Made by a program: the position numbers and the translations under genes
The notes under the pieces: model-generated
Seen by the model: only the letters and a program-made list of their open reading frames with translations
Database searches by the model: none
What the model was told of the DNA's origin: nothing
In this document: one piece after another, positions 1 through 4,519 of the stretch
How positions within the stretch are numbered: the stretch's first letter is position 1
Layout: every line of letters begins with the position of its first letter
Source: Rhodocyclaceae bacterium
GTDB taxonomy: Bacteria; Pseudomonadota; Gammaproteobacteria; Burkholderiales; Rhodocyclaceae
Assembly (NCBI GenBank): GCA_030689585.1
Contig: JAUYFZ010000151.1
Coordinates: forward strand, 1 to 5,340
DNA: 5,340 nucleotides
Direction: 5' to 3'

Positions 1-208
1 ACCCTTGGAGCGAGACGGATTAATTGTTTTGGCTCTATGCGGTTTGTAGTGGGTAATCGAAGCGGTTGTTGCGGCCTCCCTCCCCTTGAAGGGGAGGGAG
101 ATTGGTACTGCCCTCTCCTTGAAGGGGAGGGAGGCCGCAACAACCGCTTCGATTACCCACTACAAACCGCATAGAGCCAAAACAATTAATCCGTCTCGCT
201 CCAAGGGT
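1..208. repeat. Large near-perfect inverted repeat with REP-like core
   Basis: Position i pairs with position 209-i throughout. Arms 1-98 and 111-208 match at 96 of 98 positions, and the outer 87 bp (1-87 with 122-208) are perfect. The mismatches are at 88/121 and 93/116, and the loop is 12 nt (99-110). The centre is built from two copies of a short palindromic unit of the type CTCCCCTTGAAGGGGAGGGAG (about 76-100 and 111-134). The same core recurs in the cassette at 4344-4519. The right arm includes the last codons and stop of the PIN toxin gene (186-208), so the left arm holds an inverted copy of that gene end: on the plus strand, 3-23 also reads PWSETD-stop. The repeat is still perfect at base 1, so its true outer end is not visible. 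It could be a genuine inverted duplication, a bidirectional terminator, or a fold-back assembly artefact. The symmetry itself is seen directly; the cause is not. Confidence 0.95.
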
Positions 209-611
209 TGCGAAGCACCAGCGGTGCCATAACGAAATCACGAACATTTCTTGTAACCAACATCATTCCATGCTCAACGGCTGTGGCCGCGATGATTGAG
301 TCAAAGGCCGCCATCGTTCGCCCATTGGCCTCAACGCGAGCACAAGTTTCGCCCCAGTAAGCCGCCGTTTCGTGTGTAAAAGGCAATACGCGCCCTGCAA
401 ATCCGGCCAGCAACTGATCCAGCCATGTCGCAAGCTCACTCTTGCGGCGCGATGCAGGCAACCGCGCCACACCACGCTGTAACTCCGCTAACGAGATGGC
501 AGAGATATACAGATCGGTCTCCAGTCTGGCATTGACCCATGCCAGAACTTTTGGTTCCGGCATGGGTTTGACAAATTCAGAAAGCACGCAAGTGTCGAGC
601 AGATATTTCAC
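186..611 (-). CDS. vapC: PIN-domain ribonuclease toxin, VapC/FitB-like
   Basis: This 141-residue protein is a single PIN domain, the usual length for VapC toxins, which are Mg2+-dependent RNases that inhibit translation when freed from their antitoxin. The expected acidic residues are present: D6 in LLDTCVLSE, E43 in SLAELQRG, D104 in AFDSIIAATA, and D125 in TRNVRDF. The T120-R121-N122 signature before D125 is also typical. The start is a GTG at 611-609 that overlaps the antitoxin stop (GTGA, 4 bp), indicating translational coupling; a GGGATG stretch upstream may be a weak ribosome binding site. The last six codons and the TAA stop lie in the arm of the 1-208 inverted repeat, so the C-terminal tail (PWSETD) may have been altered by that event. 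All catalytic positions are intact, so I expect an active toxin. The family is very likely; the RNA target cannot be read from sequence. Confidence 0.93.
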   Translation of the reverse strand: MKYLLDTCVLSEFVKPMPEPKVLAWVNARLETDLYISAISLAELQRGVARLPASRRKSELATWLDQLLAGFAGRVLPFTHETAAYWGETCARVEANGRTMAAFDSIIAATAVEHGMMLVTRNVRDFVMAPLVLRNPWSETD

Positions 612-850
612 AACTCAACATCCCGCATAGCATCATCAGATCGAGAAATATCGAGCGGCTCTCCCCGAGGAGCATCATTTAATACCGCCAGCAAAGAGAG
701 CCTACCCTGCTGACGACGATATTCCGGCGCAGCAATGACAACCACCGCCTCCACCCCGCGTCGCGTAACGAATTGTGGCCCATCAACAAATGAGCGATCC
801 ACTAATTCGCTAAAACGGCTTTTAGCTTCCTGTAATTGCCACGTGTGCAT
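608..850 (-). CDS. Phd/YefM-family antitoxin of the TA pair
   Basis: This is an 80-residue protein beginning MHTWQLQEAKSRFSELVDRS, the characteristic N-terminus of Phd/YefM ('prevent-host-death') antitoxins. W4-x-L-x-E-A-K and FSELVDR form the first strand and helix of the DNA-binding dimer, followed by the strand segment PQFVTRRGVEAVVVIAAPEYRR. The C-terminal part (about 50-80) is acidic and probably disordered until it wraps around the toxin. It lies immediately upstream of the PIN toxin gene and overlaps it by 4 bp, the standard antitoxin-first order. The ATG at 850-848 is preceded by AAGGGAAAATC, an acceptable ribosome binding site. Proteins of this family repress their own promoter with the toxin as co-repressor; a suitable palindrome lies at 876-890. 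Some annotators would call it vapB, but its fold family is Phd rather than AbrB or RHH. Confidence 0.92.
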   Translation of the reverse strand: MHTWQLQEAKSRFSELVDRSFVDGPQFVTRRGVEAVVVIAAPEYRRQQGRLSLLAVLNDAPRGEPLDISRSDDAMRDVEL

Positions 851-875
851 GATTTTCCCTTTTTACCTTTTGAAT

Positions 876-890
876 TAGTCAGTCTGACTA
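876..890. promoter_or_regulatory. Palindromic operator of the TA operon (putative)
   Basis: TAGTCAG-T-CTGACTA is a perfect 7-1-7 palindrome 26 bp upstream of the antitoxin ATG. It covers the predicted transcription start of the promoter at 895-923. Phd/YefM antitoxins bind such short palindromes to autoregulate, so this is the natural operator candidate. The palindrome is seen directly; binding is inferred. Confidence 0.7.
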
Positions 891-894
891 TCGG

Positions 895-923
895 ATCATA
901 GTGCAATACAGGCAGAATGTTAA
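895..923 (-). promoter_or_regulatory. Sigma-70-type promoter of the TA operon
   Basis: Read on the minus strand, TTAACA (923-918) is 5/6 to the -35 consensus and TATGAT (900-895) is 5/6 to the -10 consensus, separated by the optimal 17 bp. Transcription would begin near 888, within the palindrome at 876-890, leaving a leader of about 38 nt before the antitoxin ATG. This gives the TA pair its own promoter downstream of flgE rather than dependence on the flagellar operon. Confidence 0.72.
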
Positions 924-966
924 ATCAAAGTGTTGCCAAAAAACACGCGCTCATTCCCATCCAACA

Positions 967-2295
967 TCAACGCATATTAACCAGCGTCTGCAAAACAGAA
1001 TCCTGCGTTTTAATCGTCTGCGCATTGGCTTGGTAGATGCGCTGTTGCACAATCATGGCAACCAGTTCGGAGGTGAGATCGACGTTCGATTCTTCGTAAG
1101 CGGCCGATTGAAGAATCCCCGCGCCTACACCGGGTTCATTCACCAGCGGTTGCCCTGAATCCGACGTGGCAACCCATTGGTTGCCTCCCAAGGACATCAA
1201 TCCATTGGGATTATTGAAAGTCACCACGACCACCTGTGCATTGTCCCGTGACTGGCCATTGGTATAACGCCCTTGAATAACGCCATCCTTTCCAATAGAA
1301 AGCCCTGCCAGTTTCCCAGCGGTAAACCCATCCTGACTCAAACTGTTCACCCCGAAGGTGTTGCCGTATTGCGTCGTGCCGGTCATCTTGAGGTCGAATG
1401 CAAGTGGGGTAGTGGCTCCCCCGCTGAGCGTGAAACTTTGCGGAATGGCAGCAGCGGCACCCGTCGCCGTAAAGGCAGCCGTCAAAACACCCGCAACCGT
1501 AACTGAAGGTGCTGTCACCATGGCCCCGGACGAATTAAATGCAACGAAGGCAGGGTTAGCATCTGTACCCACACCACTGACAGGGGGAGCACCATCCAAT
1601 CGGGTATAAAGTTTCCATGTGTTCTGCGGAGTGTCACCAGCATCGACGTAATCGCCGTCGGTATTGGCATCAATAGCAGTGATTTTTCTGTAATACAAAC
1701 TCAACGTGTGGCTGTTGCCGAGGGAATCGTAAGAGGTCACCGAAGTCGAATGGTTATAACTCGTGGGATCTGTGATACTGAAATTGGGCGTAGGCGTTGT
1801 TTCGCGCGAATCGAGATTCAACCCGATATTGATCGTCGCTGTTGCTTTTGCGGCGATATCGGACATATCGATTCGTATCTTCGAAGGTTGGGCGGGGACG
1901 ATGGTATAGGTGGCATCCACCCCATAACCCGTCAGGTTATTGCCCGTCGCATCGGTCACATAACCATCCTTATCGAGCAAAAATTGCCCATTTCTCGTAT
2001 AGGTTGTCTCGTTGGAACTATTCAACATCCTGAAAAACCCGTTGCCGTTAATGGCCAGATCGAGTGGATTGCTGGAGGAAGCAATATTGCCTTGTCCGAA
2101 CTGCTGCACGGTTTCGTTGATCATGGCACCGATCCCGATCTGCCGAGCACCGGTGAGCGTGGTGGCATACACATCGGCAAACTGGGCGTTGGTATATTTG
2201 AATCCTACCGTGCTGGCGTTGGCGATGTTGTTGCCGATGACATCGAGCGATCTTGCTGAGACGTTAAGACCGGATAACCCTTGTTGGAAAGCCAT
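967..2295 (-). CDS. flgE: Flagellar hook protein FlgE
   Basis: This 442-residue protein polymerises into the extracellular hook, the universal joint between rod and filament. The N-terminal D0 region (1-45) has the rod/hook signature: LSGLNVSARSLDVIGNNIAN followed by ASTVGFK. A second conserved block, FGQGNIASSSNPLDLAINGNGFF, lies at 66-88, and the FlgE D2-like region with SVTSYDSLGNSHTLSLYY lies at about 185-202. The C-terminal D0 helix (about 400-442, with SELVAMIVQQRIYQANAQ) is complete. It is somewhat longer than the roughly 400 residues of enteric FlgE, the extra length being in the variable exposed domains. An acidic loop with D209, N211, D213, G214, D215, D218 and D221 resembles part of a calcium-binding loop. 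The ATG is preceded by AGGAG at good spacing, 12 bp after the flgD stop. It is secreted by the flagellar type III system, with no Sec signal. The next gene downstream in the window is a TA pair, not flgF. Confidence 0.97.
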   Translation of the reverse strand: MAFQQGLSGLNVSARSLDVIGNNIANASTVGFKYTNAQFADVYATTLTGARQIGIGAMINETVQQFGQGNIASSSNPLDLAINGNGFFRMLNSSNETTYTRNGQFLLDKDGYVTDATGNNLTGYGVDATYTIVPAQPSKIRIDMSDIAAKATATINIGLNLDSRETTPTPNFSITDPTSYNHSTSVTSYDSLGNSHTLSLYYRKITAIDANTDGDYVDAGDTPQNTWKLYTRLDGAPPVSGVGTDANPAFVAFNSSGAMVTAPSVTVAGVLTAAFTATGAAAAIPQSFTLSGGATTPLAFDLKMTGTTQYGNTFGVNSLSQDGFTAGKLAGLSIGKDGVIQGRYTNGQSRDNAQVVVVTFNNPNGLMSLGGNQWVATSDSGQPLVNEPGVGAGILQSAAYEESNVDLTSELVAMIVQQRIYQANAQTIKTQDSVLQTLVNMR

Positions 2296-2307
2296 TTTCT
2301 GCTCCTG

Positions 2308-2973
2308 TTAGAAAATTTGTTTCACATCGTCCATGGTGAACGTGCCCAATGCGCCCAGATCAAGCCGAATCCCTTGTCCGTTGCGCGAAACACTTTGCAC
2401 CCCGCCTAAGGCCAAGGCGGCGGCCGTCACGGTTTGCGTGCCTTGCTTGGCCGATACGCTGATTTTGTAATTCCCGTCGGCGGCTACCGCACCGCTGTCA
2501 CTCTTGCCATCCCAGGCAAACCCTTGTGCACCGGAATCCTGTTGTCCTAAATCCAGCGTGCGCACCACCAACCCATTGGCATCGGTAATCGTGACCGTGA
2601 CTTGGTCGGCGGCACTGGTCAAATCAACGCCGCCCGCCGCCTGGCCTTGCAACAGAGAAAGACTACTGCCAGGAACCATCACGCCACGCCCGACCAGAGC
2701 AGCGGCCTGAAGCGTTTGACTCCCCGCCGAACTATCGAGCAGTTTGGCTAACGTCGCGTTCAGCTTTTCGACCCCATCCACCGTGCTAATCTGAGCCAGT
2801 TGCGACGTCATCTGGGCGTTATCCATCGGATTGAGCGGGTCTTGGTTTTTGAGCTGCGTTGTTAGCAATGTCAGAAATCGGCTTTCGGCATCGTCGATGC
2901 TCGAAGTTTTTGTTTTGCTTTTGGCCCCCAGTTGCTCAAGAAGGGCTTGGGTGGGATCAATGGTCGTGCTCAT
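2308..2973 (-). CDS. flgD: Hook-capping / hook assembly protein FlgD
   Basis: This 221-residue protein is of normal family length. FlgD forms a temporary cap at the growing hook tip that directs addition of FlgE and is later discarded. The conserved N-terminal FlgD region is at 29-75: SRFLTLLTTQLKNQDPLNPMDN, then SQLAQISTVDGVEKLN. A beta-rich C-terminal part (about 92-221) follows, with the FlgD Ig-like motif LVVRTLDLGQQDSGAQGFAW-D-G at 135-156 and DGNYKISVSA at 166-175. The ATG at 2973-2971 has AGGAG at suitable spacing (AAGGAGAAAACAGC). The gene lies 21 bp downstream of flgC and 12 bp upstream of flgE, consistent with one transcript. It is exported by the flagellar type III apparatus. No damage is visible. 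Confidence 0.96.
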   Translation of the reverse strand: MSTTIDPTQALLEQLGAKSKTKTSSIDDAESRFLTLLTTQLKNQDPLNPMDNAQMTSQLAQISTVDGVEKLNATLAKLLDSSAGSQTLQAAALVGRGVMVPGSSLSLLQGQAAGGVDLTSAADQVTVTITDANGLVVRTLDLGQQDSGAQGFAWDGKSDSGAVAADGNYKISVSAKQGTQTVTAAALALGGVQSVSRNGQGIRLDLGALGTFTMDDVKQIF

Positions 2974-2994
2974 GCTGTTTTCTCCTTATTTCAC

Positions 2995-3396
2995 TTATTG
3001 ACCGATGGCCAGTGTTTTCATCATCAGGGACTTGGCGGTAGACATCACCTCCGCGTTGGTTTGGTAAGCGCGTGAGGCGGAAATCATGTTGACCATCTCT
3101 TCGACGACATTGACATTGGGCATCGCCACATACCCTTTTCCATCCGCCGCCGGATTGGTCGGGTCGTACATCATGCGTTGCGGCGCGGCACTGTCGACCA
3201 CCTGCTGCACGCGCACCCCCAACCCTCCGCCTTCCACCGCCGTGGCTTGAAAAACCACCTGTTTGGCGCGATAAGGCTGACCGTTTTCGTTGACCATACT
3301 GTCGGCATTGGCCAGATTGCTGGCCACCGCGTTCAAACGGGCCGATTGCGCAGTCAGGGCGGAACCGGCGATGGCGAATACGTTGAAGATGCTCAT
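2995..3396 (-). CDS. flgC: Flagellar proximal rod protein FlgC
   Basis: This 133-residue protein matches the usual length of FlgC (about 134), a structural subunit of the proximal rod crossing the periplasm. The N-terminal rod signature is [20 protein letters not shown] (12-31). The middle has [10 protein letters not shown] (41-50), and the highly conserved C-terminal stretch [20 protein letters not shown] (88-107) continues into [15 protein letters not shown]. The ATG at 3396-3394 sits 2 bp after the flgB stop, and AAGGACAATAATC before it provides a ribosome binding site inside the flgB end, so the two are probably translationally coupled. It is exported through the flagellar type III system without a cleaved signal. 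Confidence 0.97.
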   Translation of the reverse strand: MSIFNVFAIAGSALTAQSARLNAVASNLANADSMVNENGQPYRAKQVVFQATAVEGGGLGVRVQQVVDSAAPQRMMYDPTNPAADGKGYVAMPNVNVVEEMVNMISASRAYQTNAEVMSTAKSLMMKTLAIGQ

Positions 3397-3398
3397 GA

Positions 3399-3836
3399 TT
3401 ATTGTCCTTGAACCGCCATTTGTATCGTGTTGAACTGGCCGCGCACGAAAGTGAGTGCGGCCTCGATTCGCAGGGCGTTTTCTGCAAAAGCGGCCCGTTC
3501 AATGTCCATATTGACCGTGTTGCCGTCGACCGCCGATTGATATTCACTGCGATAACGAACGGCCGCATCGAAAGCACCATCCGTCTTGTTTCCCGCTTGA
3601 TGACCGAACGCGGTCTGATTCAACGGCAACGACCCCGCCATGCCTGCGGCCCCCGGTGTATTAACGTTGTTTCCTCCCATCGCTGCCCCCAAAGCCGCCT
3701 TGAAATCAATATCGCGGGCCTTGTAGTGAGGCGTATCGGCGTTGGCAATGTTGGAAGCCAGCATTTCCTGACGCGTCGCCCGAATGCCCAAGGCACGTTG
3801 CTGTGCGTTCATCATGTGGTTCAGTCGGTCGATCAT
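3399..3836 (-). CDS. flgB: Flagellar basal-body rod protein FlgB
   Basis: This 145-residue protein is the first gene of the rod-hook operon; FlgB is the most proximal rod subunit. The start [16 protein letters not shown] followed by [15 protein letters not shown] (22-36) and YKARDIDF (38-45) aligns with the normal FlgB N-terminus. The C-terminal helix ([20 protein letters not shown], 105-124) is present. The frame stays open upstream to 4022, but the added residues are not FlgB-like and would run across the sigma-54 promoter, so the ATG at 3836-3834 is preferred. It lies about 23 nt from the predicted transcription start. Only a weak GAGA stands as ribosome binding site, unlike flgC, flgD and flgE. 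The variable middle (48-75), rich in G, N and A, is normal for the family. Confidence 0.95.
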   Translation of the reverse strand: MIDRLNHMMNAQQRALGIRATRQEMLASNIANADTPHYKARDIDFKAALGAAMGGNNVNTPGAAGMAGSLPLNQTAFGHQAGNKTDGAFDAAVRYRSEYQSAVDGNTVNMDIERAAFAENALRIEAALTFVRGQFNTIQMAVQGQ

Positions 3837-3869
3837 GGCAGTCTCAAGTGATTGGCTTGCCTGTCGTAA

Positions 3870-3886
3870 AGCAGTAAACGTGCCAG
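3870..3886 (-). promoter_or_regulatory. Sigma-54 (RpoN) promoter of flgBCDE
   Basis: Read on the minus strand, CTGGCACGTTTACTGCT shows the -24 element TGGCACG (3885-3879) and -12 element CTGCT (3874-3870), with exactly ten bases between the invariant GG and GC. It differs from the TGGCACG-N4-TTGCW consensus by one base. Transcription should start near 3859, about 23 nt before the flgB ATG. Sigma-54 control of flgB is known in polar flagellates such as Pseudomonas and Vibrio, where an enhancer-binding protein activates it. Confidence 0.85.
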
Positions 3887-3981
3887 GTCCGTGATCCCCC
3901 TCGGTAACGCAGGAATACAGGGAGATTTCTTTTTCTATTCGTAGAATTTGCCGGTCGTTTTTGCCCATGAATTGCCTAGAG

Positions 3982-3996
3982 CGGCAGTTTTTGCCG
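3982..3996. promoter_or_regulatory. Small inverted repeat in the flgB control region
   Basis: CGGCA-GTTTT-TGCCG is a 5-5-5 inverted repeat about 130 bp upstream of the predicted flgB transcription start. That is a typical distance for a sigma-54 enhancer-binding protein site. It does not match a binding consensus that I can name, and a 5-bp arm can occur by chance, so this is only a candidate activator site. Confidence 0.25.
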
Positions 3997-4010
3997 TAGA
4001 GAGAAGAACC

Positions 4011-4039
4011 TTGACAACCCACTAACGCTTAGGCATATT
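4011..4039 (+). promoter_or_regulatory. Sigma-70-like promoter for the DUF1640 gene
   Basis: TTGACA (4011-4016) is a perfect -35, followed after 17 bp by CATATT (4034-4039), which is 4/6 to the -10 consensus. Transcription would begin at about 4045-4047, on or next to the ATG at 4047. That would make the mRNA leaderless or nearly so, in keeping with the lack of a well-placed ribosome binding site. Confidence 0.5.
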
Positions 4040-4046
4040 GCGGCAC

Positions 4047-4349
4047 ATGAGTGCAACGATTACTTTTGATACTTTTAAATTCGTGGAACGGCTGGAACAA
4101 GCTGGATTACCGCGCAACCAAGCTGCTGCTTTCGCAGAAGCGCAGCGGGATTCACTCGCCGAGGCAATGAATGCACAACTGGCGACTAAGGGCGACGTGA
4201 CCCTGCTTAAAACCGACCTTAAAAGCGATATTGCACGACTAGATTACGAAATTCGCCTGCTGAAGTGGATGGTGGGACTCTCGCTTGCTCTCTCGGTTGG
4301 CATCCTCTCCATGCTGACGAAAATCTTCTTTGTTCTTCCGCAATATTAA
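4047..4349 (+). CDS. Small coiled-coil membrane-anchored protein, DUF1640-like
   Basis: This is a 100-residue protein of unknown biochemical function. The N-terminus ITFDTFKFVERLEQAGLPRN (5-24) followed by QAAAFAEAQRDSLAEAM resembles the bacterial DUF1640 / CCDC90-like family. These proteins have an N-terminal 'FDT.K.V..L..AG' motif, a charged helical stalk (here 46-72, LATKGDVTLLKTDLKSD and onward, probably coiled coil) and one C-terminal membrane helix (here 73-96). The helix-then-anchor topology suggests a membrane-tethered oligomer. The ATG at 4047 is preferred; a TTG at 4038 in the same frame would add only three residues. The gene sits between flgA and flgB, which are usually direct neighbours, so it is probably an insertion rather than a flagellar part. 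Its TAA stop lies inside the left arm of the 4344-4519 inverted repeat. The family call rests on remembered motif patterns. Confidence 0.75.
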   Translation: MSATITFDTFKFVERLEQAGLPRNQAAAFAEAQRDSLAEAMNAQLATKGDVTLLKTDLKSDIARLDYEIRLLKWMVGLSLALSVGILSMLTKIFFVLPQY

Positions 4350-4519
4350 TTGTTGCGAAAGTTCTCGCCACATGTTTCACCCCATCCCCTCCCCAACCCT
4401 CCCCTTGAAGGGGAGGGAGAGATGCTCCTCCCCCTTGAAGGGAAGGGAGAGATGCTCCTCCCCCTTCAAGGGGGAGGCTGGGAGGGGGATGGGTGCAAGA
4501 ACTTTCGCGACTATTAATA
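4344..4519. repeat. Palindromic repeat cassette between DUF1640 gene and flgA
   Basis: The outer inverted arms 4344-4365 and 4498-4519 match at 20 of 22 positions, including GCGAAAGTTCT against AGAACTTTCGC. Inward of these, a C-rich left half (about 4379-4410) is imperfectly complementary to a G-rich right half (about 4461-4496), so the whole cassette can fold into one long hairpin. The core contains CCCCTTGAAGGGG palindromes like those at the centre of the 1-208 repeat. Because of the inverted arms both strands can be read as ARTFATIN. The left arm includes the stop codon of the DUF1640 gene and the right arm reaches into the proposed start of flgA. It is too short and lacks any gene for an insertion sequence; a REP/MITE-like non-coding element is the best description. 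Confidence 0.85.
4401..4477. repeat. 30-bp tandem repeat, about 2.6 copies
   Basis: Units at 4401-4430 and 4431-4460 differ by one base, and a partial, diverged third unit runs 4461-4477. Each unit starts CCCCTTGAAGGG and ends GAGAGATGCTCCTC. The 30-bp period is a multiple of three, so the open frame upstream of flgA reads PLKGRERCSS repeated. There is no unique spacer between the units, so this is not a CRISPR array. Copy number could vary by slippage. Confidence 0.9.

Noticed and set aside
1..208. Left palindrome as the terminal inverted repeats of an insertion sequence
   Set aside because: The arms are separated by only 12 nt and there is no transposase; the arm includes part of the toxin gene.
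35..247. Minus-strand open frame across the left palindrome
   Set aside because: It translates the palindrome arms and the repeat core (LPPLQGEG repeated) and overlaps the PIN toxin end in another frame; not a credible protein.
1708..2259. Plus-strand 183-residue open frame within flgE
   Set aside because: Antisense to strongly conserved FlgE coding sequence, with no recognisable domain.
2957..3580. Minus-strand 207-residue frame across flgC and flgB
   Set aside because: Out-of-frame shadow of flgB and flgC, rich in R, G and Q as expected for a shifted reading of these genes.
3837..4022. Longer FlgB with 62 extra N-terminal residues
   Set aside because: The extension is unlike FlgB and would cross the sigma-54 promoter, while the ATG at 3836 matches the usual FlgB N-terminus exactly.
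4401..4477. CRISPR-like array
   Set aside because: The 30-bp units are directly abutting with no unique spacers, and only about 2.6 copies exist.
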